Assembly: GCA_049977145.1 (NCBI GenBank)
Contig: JBMFGW010000001.1
Location: 1 to 64,000 of the forward strand
Source: JAMDCX01 sp049977145
Lineage (GTDB): Bacteria > Planctomycetota > Phycisphaerae > WQYP01
Reading direction: 5' to 3'
DNA: 64,000 nt
Of this stretch, positions 16,625-25,868 are shown piece after piece. A program made the translations under genes and the position numbers. Positions within the stretch are counted from its first letter, which is position 1. Each line of letters begins with the position of its first letter. The notes under the pieces are model-generated. The model was not told the DNA's origin, ran no database searches, and saw only the letters and a program-made list of their open reading frames with translations.

Positions 16625-17482
16625 TTACCGGCGGGAGGACAGCACAATAACCACCTGGCGAATCTGCTGAATGTCCGTGCGCGGCACAATTTTCAGACTC
16701 CAGCGTAGACTGGTACGCGCGGATTGGTGCACCGATTTAATCACGCCAATGACCGCACCGGCCACCGCCTGCGGCCATTCGCCGTCATTTAGCAGCACCA
16801 AGTCGCCCGGCTTGGGAGCCATGGCATGGATGGATTGATCGAGTTCACAACGCATTCGCTCCGGCCCGGCGCCTTCAATCAGGGCCTGCGGAGCGATGCT
16901 GATCAAACCGGCCCGCACCGGACGGCTGATGGCGGCGATCTCTCTCATGCGTGGATCGGTCATCAGACGCACGGTGCAGGTTTCCGGTCCCACTTGAACC
17001 ACCCGCCCGACCACCGCCCGGTTCGCAAGCACCGCATCACCCGGACGGATGCGGTGGTCATCACGCCAGCCCTGATCCAACACACATTCATCACCATTGC
17101 CGGACGAAAAACCATCAATGCTCGCGGCACGAAGACGCTGCACCGAAAGAGCAGGGAAATTCTGATGGATCACCCTGGTTTCACGTAGCAGTTTTTCCAG
17201 ATAGCTGATACGTGTGACCAGCATGGCAATTTCGTTTTGATAACGGGTGCGCTGGGCGTTAACACGACCGCTGGAATTCTCATGCGGGTGTAAAAATTCG
17301 TTGACTCCGGTTTGCAGGCCGGTGAAGATCGAGGAAAAAGGCGCAACCAAGGTTTTTACCGCTTCCGAAGCGGCCCCGCGCGGACGGTTGACCACCCGCG
17401 GATGCCGCGCGCCAACAGCCACGGCGCCCAAAGCCACAAAGTTAAGAATCCAGAACCATTTTCGCGGCGTCATTTTCATCAT
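16625..17482 (-). CDS. mreC: Rod-shape-determining protein MreC
   Basis: A bitopic membrane protein of the elongasome that links cytoplasmic MreB to periplasmic peptidoglycan synthases. It has a membrane anchor near the N-terminus (WFWILNFVALGAVAVGAR), a coiled coil at about 60-105 and then the beta-rich MreC core with DQGWRDDHRIRPGDAVLANR and VGRVVQVGPETCTVRLMTDP. ATG 17482 gives 285 residues and has a GGAAGAAGG ribosome site. The longer in-frame start at 17527 has none. It lies 91 bp after mreB, as in most rod operons. mreD is not next to it, because the following gene is the convergent gnd. Confidence 0.93.
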   Translation of the reverse strand: MMKMTPRKWFWILNFVALGAVAVGARHPRVVNRPRGAASEAVKTLVAPFSSIFTGLQTGVNEFLHPHENSSGRVNAQRTRYQNEIAMLVTRISYLEKLLRETRVIHQNFPALSVQRLRAASIDGFSSGNGDECVLDQGWRDDHRIRPGDAVLANRAVVGRVVQVGPETCTVRLMTDPRMREIAAISRPVRAGLISIAPQALIEGAGPERMRCELDQSIHAMAPKPGDLVLLNDGEWPQAVAGAVIGVIKSVHQSARTSLRWSLKIVPRTDIQQIRQVVIVLSSRR

Positions 17483-17573
17483 GCCTTCTTCCGGAAAGCA
17501 TACTGGAACACAAGCCGCTTGACGCAATGATCCCAGTTGGTTTGGTCACACCGCAAACGGGACCCGCGGCCTA

Positions 17574-18626
17574 TCACACTTCATCGGTGTCTGATTCCAA
17601 GGCTTCCTTGAGATCTTCAAGATTTTCCAGCAGCACATTGGTGCCGCGCGCCACGCACGTCAGCGGGTCATCCGCCAGCCGGACAGGCAAGCCGGTAGCC
17701 TGCGAAATGACTTTGTCAATGCCCCGTAGCAGGCTGCCGCCGCCGGCCATGACAATACCGCTCTCCACGAGATCGGCGGCCAATTCCGGTTCGGCGCGTT
17801 CCAGCGTATGGGTGACCGCATCGATAATTTTTCCGATAGGTTCCAGCAGCGCCTCACGAATTTCTTCGCTGGTAATAATACATTTACGGGGCAGCCCGCT
17901 GATCATATCACGTCCGCGAACTTCCATGGTGGTTTCCGGCCCCACCGCACTGGCCGAACCAAGCTCAATTTTAATACGCTCGGAAAATTGTTCCCCAATC
18001 ATCAGGTTGTAGGTTTTTTTCATGTGGTTGACGATAGCTTCATCAAAATTATCGCCGGCAGTACGGATGGATTCCGATACCGCCAGGTCGCCGAGACTTA
18101 TGATGGCCACTTCCGTGGTACCGCCGCCGACGTCTACAATCATGCTGGCGAGGGGTTCACGGATAGGTAGACCGGCCCCAATGGCGGACGCCATCGGCTC
18201 GCTGACCAGATAAACGCGTCGGGCCTCGGCCTGAAGGGCGGAATGAAACACCGCTTGTTTTTCCACTGCGGTAATGCCAGAGGGAATCGCTATGACCACA
18301 CGCGGACGGACAAATCGCCGACGGCCATGGACGCGGCGGATAAAGTAGGTAAGCATGGCTTCGGTTATTTCAAAATCACTGATGACGCCATCTTTCAGCG
18401 GGCGCACGGCCGTAATATTTCCCGGAGTTTTACCGAGCATCTCCTTGGCGACAAGGCCAACGGCATTACCGTTGTGCAGAACGATATTCGTACCCTTTTT
18501 AACGGCAACGACGGACGGCTCGTTGAGGACTATACCCTGGCCACGCACGCAGACCAGCGTATTGCATGTACCGAGGTCAATGCCCATGTCGAGAGAAAAC
18601 CAACCCAACATTGAATCAAAAAACAC
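17574..18626 (-). CDS. mreB: Actin-like cell-shape protein MreB
   Basis: A 350-residue bacterial actin that forms membrane-bound filaments guiding lateral wall synthesis. Actin-fold motifs are complete: phosphate-1 DLGTCNTLVCV, IPSGITAVEKQAV, phosphate-2 VDVGGGTTEVAIISLG and adenosine motif VMAGGGSLLRGID. The frame opens at GTG 18626. ATG 18611 (MLGWFSLDMG) is an alternative and gives the more usual N-terminus. A GGAGCGG sequence stands ten bases before the GTG. It lies upstream of mreC and 254 bp after a 47-aa membrane protein gene. Confidence 0.96.
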   Translation of the reverse strand: MFFDSMLGWFSLDMGIDLGTCNTLVCVRGQGIVLNEPSVVAVKKGTNIVLHNGNAVGLVAKEMLGKTPGNITAVRPLKDGVISDFEITEAMLTYFIRRVHGRRRFVRPRVVIAIPSGITAVEKQAVFHSALQAEARRVYLVSEPMASAIGAGLPIREPLASMIVDVGGGTTEVAIISLGDLAVSESIRTAGDNFDEAIVNHMKKTYNLMIGEQFSERIKIELGSASAVGPETTMEVRGRDMISGLPRKCIITSEEIREALLEPIGKIIDAVTHTLERAEPELAADLVESGIVMAGGGSLLRGIDKVISQATGLPVRLADDPLTCVARGTNVLLENLEDLKEALESDTDEV

Positions 18627-18879
18627 GCCAAACCGCTCCGCGCCAGAACCCTGAACAGGCCGCCTACAGCAAAGACTTTAAAGTTGCACGTTGCCGAAGC
18701 CAAGCCCTCCATCCCCGCCCTTGAAAACTTGACCATAGCATACCATACTATTGGCGTTATCGGTATGCACGGACATTATAAGCGCAATTCGATGGCAACC
18801 ATATTCGTCCCGAAGGCCATATTCCGATGATGATTCGCCGTCGCACCCATGTCCAGCCTGTCGCCGTGACCGCATCGGA

Positions 18880-19023
18880 TCAGAACCCAATCATCGTTTT
18901 ATATTCAATAGCCATGTATATCAACGAGCTTAAGGTCGCAAAAAAAGCGATAATCGCCAACGCCGTATAGACATTGGGTTGCGGCCGTACCGTTATCCGG
19001 GCGGGTGGGTTTACGCGTGACAT
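18880..19023 (-). CDS. Small single-span membrane protein upstream of mreB
   Basis: A 47-codon frame: a basic, proline-rich head (PPARITVRPQP), then one hydrophobic span (VYTALAIIAFFATLSSLIYM) and a short charged tail. ATG 19023 has a GGGAG ribosome site six bases upstream. The gene lies between the coiled-coil membrane protein gene (95 bp upstream) and mreB on the same strand. A tiny anchor or adaptor for the shape machinery is possible from position, but no function can be stated. Confidence 0.65.
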   Translation of the reverse strand: MSRVNPPARITVRPQPNVYTALAIIAFFATLSSLIYMAIEYKTMIGF

Positions 19024-19118
19024 GACAACTCCCGACAAATCATAAAATCAATTTTGGCACCACCGGACTTCCGATCCAAGGGCGGAAAGGCCGTGGCGGG
19101 ACAGACCGTGAATAGTCC

Positions 19119-19991
19119 TTAGACTCCGGGTCCACTCATGACCATCTCGTTCGGAGCAATCGTAGTTCCCGGGGCCTGCAACGACACCACACCGACGGAT
19201 TCAGTCGCATCGGACTTCTGGACAACCACATCACCGATATAGCGACCATTGGAATAGATAGTCAGCCGAGTTCCCTTCACCACACCATCCCGCGTGCCCA
19301 GCGAGGCACTAACATACGTATGGCCATTATATGTGGCAACCTTCATAACCATACCATTGACTTGAACGGAAGTGGGCACCCCCGCTATAACCGTGGACAG
19401 GGTGTTAGAAAGCGGACTGGCGGTTCGGGCGGCAACCTGCACTTGGGCCATCTTACGATGTAAGGAAGCGATGCTTTCCTGCAAGACCTCAATGGTTTTG
19501 CGTGCGACATTGCGCTCGTTGGTCAACTCGGTAATACGTCGCCCGAGGCTGGCGTTGTGATTAACGTAGGTCAGCAGTTTCGGACGCAAGGCGGTGAGAA
19601 CCGCATTCTGGTCTGCTACCTGCTTATTGAGCGAGCTGACCGTGTTGGTCAGATCGGTGATGCTGGCCTGCAACTGACTCTTGGTAACGCGCAACTGCGC
19701 AATGGTGGTCTGTTCATCCGCCAGTTTGGATTGCAGGCCCAGAATCGTATTGTTCAACTGTCCAGCCTTTTGTGTCGCCGCCTGCAATGCCGTAGTCAGT
19801 TGCGTCTGCAGGCTACTGTTGGCCTGTTGCAACTGACTGGTCATGGCTTGCGCGGCGATCTGCGATTTCTGCGAGACCGCCACCTCGGCTCGGTAATTCT
19901 GCTGCTTGTCGGCAAACAGGATTACCAATACTGCCAGCACCAGTGCCAGTATCAGTTGTAACAACACAAACGTTTTTGTAAGAGTATTCAA
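19119..19991 (-). CDS. Coiled-coil membrane protein upstream of mreBC
   Basis: 290 residues: an N-terminal signal anchor (FVLLQLILALVLAVLVILF), then a long Gln/Ala-rich coiled coil from about 35 to 185. A compact C-terminal beta-like domain follows, rich in glycine and valine (VNGMVMKVATYNGHTYVSAS and GTRLTIYSNGRYIGDVVVQK). That outline, anchor plus coil plus beta domain, is the same as MreC's, although the sequence is not clearly MreC. The start is TTG 19991, chosen because AGGAGG sits six bases upstream. A good promoter lies ~90 bp before it. It is probably an envelope-spanning structural protein. No family name is claimed. Confidence 0.8.
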   Translation of the reverse strand: MNTLTKTFVLLQLILALVLAVLVILFADKQQNYRAEVAVSQKSQIAAQAMTSQLQQANSSLQTQLTTALQAATQKAGQLNNTILGLQSKLADEQTTIAQLRVTKSQLQASITDLTNTVSSLNKQVADQNAVLTALRPKLLTYVNHNASLGRRITELTNERNVARKTIEVLQESIASLHRKMAQVQVAARTASPLSNTLSTVIAGVPTSVQVNGMVMKVATYNGHTYVSASLGTRDGVVKGTRLTIYSNGRYIGDVVVQKSDATESVGVVSLQAPGTTIAPNEMVMSGPGV

Positions 19992-20088
19992 GAGCGCCTC
20001 CTGAGAGTAAAGAAATCCAATTCAGACCACGCCAATATTCTGCCCATGCCAGAATTTTACCATGACTTTCTCCCGCCGCAATACCAGA

Positions 20089-20116
20089 ATTTTAATAGTC
20101 GGCGGCAACCTGTCAA
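20089..20116 (-). promoter_or_regulatory. Sigma-70-type promoter for the coiled-coil/mre genes
   Basis: On the minus strand TTGACA (20116-20111), 16-bp spacer, TAAAAT (20094-20089). It lies about 100 bp upstream of the TTG start at 19991 and could drive the coiled-coil, small-protein and mreBC genes. Confidence 0.6.
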
Positions 20117-20241
20117 GGAACATGTCATTAATCTAATTGTGGAAGGAGAACGAGAATAAAGAATTAAGCGGGCGAAAGAAACCAAATGGCCAGCGTCACA
20201 ACAAGCCAACTGCGCAGCAAAACGAGCGTTGGGGGCCATCA

Positions 20242-21111
20242 TCAGTGTCCAAAGAAGTCGATACTACGGGCTACTGCGGACCTTAGTTCGCGGCGCGGTA
20301 CAATACGGTCAATGAAGCCCTTAGCCAAAAGGAACTCGGCCCGCTGGAACCCTTCGGGAAGTTCCATGCGAATGGTGTTGGCGATGGTGCGCGGTCCAGC
20401 AAAACCGATCATAGCCTTAGGTTCGGCGAAAATAAGATCACCAAGCATCGCAAAGCTGGCGGTCACGCCACCCGTAGTCGGATCGGCCAGAACGCTGATA
20501 AACAACCCGCCCTGATGGTGGTGCCGAGCCAGCGCGGCGGAGGTTTTCGACATCTGCATGAGGCTGATGGTACTTTCCTGCATGCGTGCACCGCCGGAGC
20601 AGGATACAATTAATAAAGGCAAGCGTTCGGCCGTGGCCCGTTCCATCGCGCGGGTAATTTTTTCGCCTACCACCGCCCCCATGGACCCCGCGAGGAACGT
20701 AAAATCCATGGCGGCCAGAATAACCGGACGACCTTTAATAAAAGCGCGCCCGGTTAACACCCCATCCTTGGAGCCGGTAAGTTTCTGTGCTTCCGCCAAT
20801 TGCTGGCGGTAGGCTTTCTTAGCAGAGAATCCGAGCTGATCCGTCGCGGATAAATTAGCATCCATCTCTTCAAAGGTATTGGTATCGACCAGCAGCATGA
20901 TCCGCTGCCGGGCGGAAATCCGAAAATGATGGCCACAATTCGGACAGGCATGGAAATTTTCTTCCATCTCCGGGCGATATAGCATTTGATTGCAACCGGG
21001 ACAGGCTAACCAAAGCCCTTCCGGAACATTGACATGTTTGCGCGCCCGCGTAAAAGTCGATGGAGTCGTGGTTCGCAACGCTGTGGGTTCCGCGATAATC
21101 ATCGGTGTCAT
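20242..21111 (-). CDS. accD: Acetyl-CoA carboxylase carboxyltransferase, beta subunit
   Basis: The beta half of the carboxyltransferase that moves CO2 from carboxybiotin to acetyl-CoA, the first committed step of fatty acid synthesis. The N-terminal C4 zinc ribbon is clear (CPGCNQM near 35 and CPNCGHHF near 54). The crotonase-fold core follows, with GSMGAVVGEKI, LLIVSCSGGARMQES and ADPTTGGVTASFAMLGD. The length of 289 is normal. AAGGATAAATAT precedes ATG 21111. The alpha subunit gene accA is not in the window. Confidence 0.97.
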   Translation of the reverse strand: MTPMIIAEPTALRTTTPSTFTRARKHVNVPEGLWLACPGCNQMLYRPEMEENFHACPNCGHHFRISARQRIMLLVDTNTFEEMDANLSATDQLGFSAKKAYRQQLAEAQKLTGSKDGVLTGRAFIKGRPVILAAMDFTFLAGSMGAVVGEKITRAMERATAERLPLLIVSCSGGARMQESTISLMQMSKTSAALARHHHQGGLFISVLADPTTGGVTASFAMLGDLIFAEPKAMIGFAGPRTIANTIRMELPEGFQRAEFLLAKGFIDRIVPRRELRSAVARSIDFFGH

Positions 21112-21388
21112 ATATTTATCCTTATGCCATCCATAGAATAACCATCAGAACATCAGACATTCCGCAGTCTAGACCGTTGCCAAGGCCCTATAACCGCCTC
21201 CCCTCTTCGCGTGTCATCCAGATAGTATGATAAGACTGCGCTAAGATTAAGGCAAGACGTTTTTACAATTTATTCACATTCCACTTTCAAGATACAATTA
21301 CATATTGATATTAGCATACACTTTATATGTCAATTAAGCGAAATATAAATTCATATTATAGAATTTTCAAATCTTCGCTTTTCTGACA

Positions 21389-24331
21389 TCATTTTGATGA
21401 AATACGCGGGCTGTACACCAATCGATAATGTCCGGGACCAACATGCACGATCAATGCGCCGTTGCCACCCACATCGCTCTGCACGGCCAATACACCACTG
21501 GTACCGGAGGCAAGAGGCTTACCATTACATTGCACGATCTCATGACCGACACCGCTTAGCGTGATAAATGCCGAACTCGCGGGCGGAATGGTAATATTCA
21601 AAGCCAGTTTTTTGCCATGCCAGCGCCACGCACTTTTAATAAGTCCATATTGGCTGTCATGCTCGCAGCGTACCCAAGGCAACGCTTTAACGGGATGCGG
21701 CTTAATGAGAATGGTTCGAAATCCGGGAGATTGCCAATCCGGCCTGATTCCCGCCAGATCGTTGTACATCCAACCTAGAATATCACCAAACATGATGTGG
21801 TTTAACGAAGCGGCGTCGGCCGGCGTCCAGCCCCAGCCTTCCCACAAAGTCGTGGCACCACGTAGTATCCATTGGCCATAACTTGGATAGGTCGTCTGCG
21901 TGGCGATCCGGTAGGCCAGTGCAGTATGGCCGTAGGTGCTTAACACACGGAACAGGCACTTGTCACCCAATATTCCAACGTCTAGATGGTCCTGATGCGC
22001 ATGGACATCCTGCACCAGGCGTTGCAGAACCAGTGGTCGCATTTTGGCGGTCGCAATTCCATAATACAGCGGCATGTCTTCCGCAGTTTGGCCGCCGTTA
22101 TTGTAAACCCCATGGCCCTTATAAAACCGTTTATTAAAAGCCTTGCGTATGGCCGCGGCATCCATGGTGAATGTTGCGGCATCCTTGGGTCGCCGCAGGA
22201 TGGTGGCAATGTGTGATAAAAGCACCGCATCATGATACAGAATACATGTGGAGGTGAAGGAAACCGGGGGCATGTGTTTCGCTGACGTGGCCCAATCACC
22301 AATTCCGGCCTGATCGGGCAAAATATCATGCGATGTGTAGGTCATCACAAATTCAAAATAACGCTTCAGGCCATGGTAATGCTCACGTAATACCCGCCCA
22401 TCGCCATCATAAAGATATTGATTCCAACAGATGAATTCATAAGCGCTTTCCCAATCCGGATCGGGGTATCTTCCCCCGTCCCAGTCCCAACCAGCGGGAT
22501 TGGCCATGACCACCCGAAGGGCACCATTGGCATATTGGGTGTCATGAATGTCGTTAAGCCATTTGGCATAGCCCAACGGATTGCTGTACGTCATCATGCC
22601 CTGAATGGAACCCAGCCACGCATCGCCGGTCCATCCGTTTTTCTCACGGGTGGGGCAATCGGTGGGGTATCCCATGAAGTTGGAGCAATACGCCCGACTG
22701 GTGGCATCAACAATGGCATCTTCCAGCGGGTTGGCACACCAGAACTTACCCGACCGATGAAACGCCGTATGAATAAACTCCGCCTGAATTTTCAGAATAT
22801 CTTTTTTGGAGGCCAGCCCGTCAATTTGAACATACTGAAATCCGTTGTATGCAAAATTCGGATGGTAGGTGAATGGCTTGTCATTGGCGGGAATAATCGT
22901 GTCCGTTTGGAATGTGCCGGTGTAGGAATAGCAGGATATTGTTTTCCGGTTTACCAATCCATTGGCAAACAGCCGCTCTCCATAGCGCAGCACGACCGGT
23001 ACGCCGACTTTGCCCTTGGCGGTCAATGTTACCCATCCCGACATATTCTGCGGAAACTTAACTACAAATACGTGCGGTTGAACTTCTGTAATGGATGTCG
23101 GGGCCAGGCGTTGTACCACTTCACATGGCGGCATAATTTGCGCCGTGAGTCGGCCCATTGGTGGAGCCACTACATGAGCATTGGCCGCCTTGGCCATGGC
23201 GCGTTTGGGATTGTTCCACCCATGGATTTTAAGCGCCGCATCATAAACCTCACCATTATAAAGTCCATCGGCCAGGCGCGGTCCGGGGGCCGCCTGCCAG
23301 GTGGAATTGGTGACAATCCAAGTGGATTTTCCGCCGGATGTGCGCATTAATACATTCATCCGGGTTCGGGGCCAGGCTCTCCATGCGGCCTTTTGCCAAT
23401 TCCATACATCCCGCTCCATGATGTTGTACCAGCCATTACCCAAGGCGATGGTAATGACATTTCGGTGCCCCTTGCGCAACAGTTTGGTGATGTCAAAGGT
23501 TTGAAATGGTACCGTCCTGGAGTAGTCGCACAGCGTGGAATACAGGACGCCGGGACCGACCTTATGGCCATTGACCAGCACCTTCCAATATCCTAATCCG
23601 GCCATATACATATAGGCATGGCGTAGGTTTTCCGGAGCCTGAAACACTTTGCGAAAAATTGGACACGGTTGTTTTTGCATCCAACTTTTATGAAAAATTT
23701 TCTTCGGAAGCGGCAGCCCATAATAGGCATTGTGCGGCATTTGATAAAATGGATTGCTGATATGGGGCCGGTAACTGATCCAGTTGCCGCGCCAATCCCC
23801 GGTATTTAACGGACCGGTCATCCAGGTGGCAATCGGACTCCAACGCGATTTCCAACCAGAGTGGCTCCAAATCCGTACCCGCCAGTAATAATGCGTGAAG
23901 GGCTGGAACGCCGGCCCGGCATATTGGGGGAGAAAATGCGGATTATTTGCCACTTTTCCGGAATCCCAGATGAGCGCATGACCATGGCGAATATCGGATG
24001 GTGATGTCGCCACTTGAATCTGATAACTGGCTTGATCATGCAATGTATCCCGCTGCGGCGGCACCCAGGTCAGACGCGGATGCCGTTGCTGGATACCCAC
24101 GGGATTGCGCGTCCAGTCGCAGCGCAGCCTGAACGGAGCGTCTTTCGACGCATGGGCAAAGCGATTGGGAAGCACCGGCTGAATTTGATCCGGTACGGGA
24201 ATCCGGGCGGTGATATTTCGCGCAACGGACGGGAGCGATGGTGCCGCACCTGCGTGGTGCGATGCGACTGCGGAGATGCATACGCCAATTAAAACGCTCC
24301 ATGCCTGCGGGGAGCAAACTCGAAAATTCAT
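21389..24331 (-). CDS. Secreted alpha-L-rhamnosidase (GH78)
   Basis: A 980-residue exported hydrolase expected to release terminal alpha-L-rhamnose from plant or microbial glycans. A signal peptide covers about 1-29. Family domains follow in order: fibronectin-like N-domain (LRCDWTRNPVGI, with ...HYYWRVRIWSHSGWKSRWSP), the carbohydrate-binding N-domain (GLGYWKVLVNGHKVG), a second beta domain, the (alpha/alpha)6 catalytic barrel and a C-terminal beta domain. The barrel carries the diagnostic DCPTREKNGWTGDAW near residue 550, which includes the candidate general acid Glu. AAGGA precedes the ATG. It stands alone, with 277 bp of AT-rich sequence without recognised features between it and accD. 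Confidence 0.93.
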   Translation of the reverse strand: MNFRVCSPQAWSVLIGVCISAVASHHAGAAPSLPSVARNITARIPVPDQIQPVLPNRFAHASKDAPFRLRCDWTRNPVGIQQRHPRLTWVPPQRDTLHDQASYQIQVATSPSDIRHGHALIWDSGKVANNPHFLPQYAGPAFQPFTHYYWRVRIWSHSGWKSRWSPIATWMTGPLNTGDWRGNWISYRPHISNPFYQMPHNAYYGLPLPKKIFHKSWMQKQPCPIFRKVFQAPENLRHAYMYMAGLGYWKVLVNGHKVGPGVLYSTLCDYSRTVPFQTFDITKLLRKGHRNVITIALGNGWYNIMERDVWNWQKAAWRAWPRTRMNVLMRTSGGKSTWIVTNSTWQAAPGPRLADGLYNGEVYDAALKIHGWNNPKRAMAKAANAHVVAPPMGRLTAQIMPPCEVVQRLAPTSITEVQPHVFVVKFPQNMSGWVTLTAKGKVGVPVVLRYGERLFANGLVNRKTISCYSYTGTFQTDTIIPANDKPFTYHPNFAYNGFQYVQIDGLASKKDILKIQAEFIHTAFHRSGKFWCANPLEDAIVDATSRAYCSNFMGYPTDCPTREKNGWTGDAWLGSIQGMMTYSNPLGYAKWLNDIHDTQYANGALRVVMANPAGWDWDGGRYPDPDWESAYEFICWNQYLYDGDGRVLREHYHGLKRYFEFVMTYTSHDILPDQAGIGDWATSAKHMPPVSFTSTCILYHDAVLLSHIATILRRPKDAATFTMDAAAIRKAFNKRFYKGHGVYNNGGQTAEDMPLYYGIATAKMRPLVLQRLVQDVHAHQDHLDVGILGDKCLFRVLSTYGHTALAYRIATQTTYPSYGQWILRGATTLWEGWGWTPADAASLNHIMFGDILGWMYNDLAGIRPDWQSPGFRTILIKPHPVKALPWVRCEHDSQYGLIKSAWRWHGKKLALNITIPPASSAFITLSGVGHEIVQCNGKPLASGTSGVLAVQSDVGGNGALIVHVGPGHYRLVYSPRISSK

Positions 24332-24455
24332 TTTATTTCCTTTTTATTCGCCAATGATGTAACGCGCGATGATAGCTTCAGCTAATTTCTGTTGCAACCG
24401 CAACTGCCAAATCTGAGCCGACATTCCGGCACCCCAGTGACATTTACTTGTCGCA

Positions 24456-24485
24456 TTATCGTTGACTGATCCGCGTTGTTATAAT
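24456..24485 (+). promoter_or_regulatory. Promoter of the coiled-coil tail-anchored protein
   Basis: TTATCG (24456-24461), 18-bp spacer and a perfect TATAAT (24480-24485), 30 bp before ATG 24515. A GGAG ribosome site stands between them. Confidence 0.5.
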
Positions 24486-24514
24486 ATGAACAGAAAATTA
24501 ATAGGAGTTGAACT

Positions 24515-25222
24515 ATGGGTATGATACAGGCATTTAAGAGGGCGATTGGCGGTCATCAGCCGACTATTATGGACTATCAGGCGTGGGGGGCGTTAAAAAA
24601 TAACCAAACCGAGACCGGCAATCCGGATGTGCTCACACGCGTCGGTCCGACCATGCCGGAGCCGAATAACTATAAACTACAGCAAAGTTATGATTCGCTC
24701 CTGGAAACAGTGCAGGAATTGCGAGGCTTACTGGATGGACAAGTGCGGCGGCAAGAGGAGCTTTTGCACCGGCTTAACGCGATGCCGCATGCGGTCGAGG
24801 CGCTCCCGCAAACCAGCCGGATGCAGACGGAAATGCTGGACGTCATAACGGATCGTCTGGCGATGCACGCGCAACAACAGAAAAAGATCAATGAAACCCT
24901 CAGCAGTATCTCGGGTGGCAAAGATCCGGGGGAATCGTTGCGCCGCTTGCGTGAACAAATTGAAACCGGTAATGAAATTGACCGGCAATTGGTGGAATCT
25001 TTTAATCGCTTTTCCATGATGATTGATCGGCTACAGGTCGCCAATAATCATGCGGTGGATTGTCTGGATCAGGTGCGGAGCTGCTACGCCTCCTCGGCCA
25101 TGCAGGTGCAAGAATGGATTGAAAAATCACGTAGCCGCAATACCTGGATGGTCAATAGTGCGTTTGTCATGGCGCTAGTGGCGCTCATTACCATGCTGGT
25201 ACTTTTGGTGTATCACAAGTAA
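24515..25222 (+). CDS. Coiled-coil protein with C-terminal membrane anchor
   Basis: A 235-residue protein of unknown family. After a short N-terminus the sequence is almost all heptad-patterned helix from about 45 to 205 (for example LLETVQELRGLLDGQVRRQEE). One membrane span follows at about 211-232 (SAFVMALVALITMLVLLVYH). With only a few residues after the span, it should be tail-anchored with the coil in the cytoplasm. AATAGGAG precedes the ATG, and a promoter with a perfect -10 lies upstream. It lies 139 bp before the fabZ-like gene, possibly in one transcript. A structural or partitioning role is possible but unproven. Confidence 0.75.
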   Translation: MGMIQAFKRAIGGHQPTIMDYQAWGALKNNQTETGNPDVLTRVGPTMPEPNNYKLQQSYDSLLETVQELRGLLDGQVRRQEELLHRLNAMPHAVEALPQTSRMQTEMLDVITDRLAMHAQQQKKINETLSSISGGKDPGESLRRLREQIETGNEIDRQLVESFNRFSMMIDRLQVANNHAVDCLDQVRSCYASSAMQVQEWIEKSRSRNTWMVNSAFVMALVALITMLVLLVYHK

Positions 25223-25361
25223 ACTTCTGCGCGTATGAAAATAGTCATTATGTATTTTCGAGATTACCGGTGTGGTCAACATACCACGCCGGGAGAAAGA
25301 GAAAATCGTGGCTGGCGGCGGGCTTGGTCGCGCATACGGTTTGAGAAAGGAAATTAGATTC

Positions 25362-25835
25362 ATGGCCCCATGTCTACTCTATGACCTAAGTAAGCTGGAT
25401 TTGAAAAAACAGGAGTTTTCCCTGGACGACATTAGAAAAATTAATCCGCAACGCTTTGAGATGGAACAGCTTTCAGCCATTATTCATATTGATTATCCCG
25501 CCGCCACGGTCGTTGGCGTCAAACATGTCGATGAAAAGGAATTTTGGGCGCGCGGCCACATTCCGGGGCGCCCTTTAATGCCGGGCGTGATGATGGTGGA
25601 GGCCGCGGCGCAATTATGCGCTTTTATGGCCCGTAAAGTTGTTCCAGAAATTCACTTTATGGGGTTTACCAAAGCGGATAATGTGCGTTTTCGCGGAACC
25701 GTGGTACCCCCGGCTTCACTATATCTCATTGCGCAGGCGGTGGATATTTCGCGCCGGCGCATCATCGCCAATTGCCAGGGCATTTGCAATGGCGCCCTGG
25801 TGTTTGAAGCGATGATTACGGGTATGCCGGTATGA
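25362..25835 (+). CDS. FabZ-like 3-hydroxyacyl-ACP dehydratase
   Basis: A single hot-dog-fold dehydratase of ~157 residues, normal for FabZ, which dehydrates 3-hydroxyacyl-ACP in fatty acid synthesis. The active-site helix is evident: FWARGHIPGRPLMPGVMMVE holds the catalytic His of GHIPG and the Glu of VEA. The N-terminus before residue ~40 is longer than in minimal FabZ. ATG 25362 is chosen for its AAAGGA ribosome site. An in-frame start at 25272 lacks one. A paralogue acting on a special acyl chain is possible. Confidence 0.85.
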   Translation: MAPCLLYDLSKLDLKKQEFSLDDIRKINPQRFEMEQLSAIIHIDYPAATVVGVKHVDEKEFWARGHIPGRPLMPGVMMVEAAAQLCAFMARKVVPEIHFMGFTKADNVRFRGTVVPPASLYLIAQAVDISRRRIIANCQGICNGALVFEAMITGMPV

Positions 25836-25868
25836 CGTGACCATCTACCAGCCTTTGCGAGCGTGTCC

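Noticed and set aside
20057..20241. 61-codon frame between the coiled-coil gene and accD
   Set aside because: It has no ribosome site, and the region carries the promoter for the downstream genes.
22418..23350. 310-codon frame antisense to the rhamnosidase gene
   Set aside because: It is the mirror of a clear GH78 coding sequence without ribosome site or recognisable protein.
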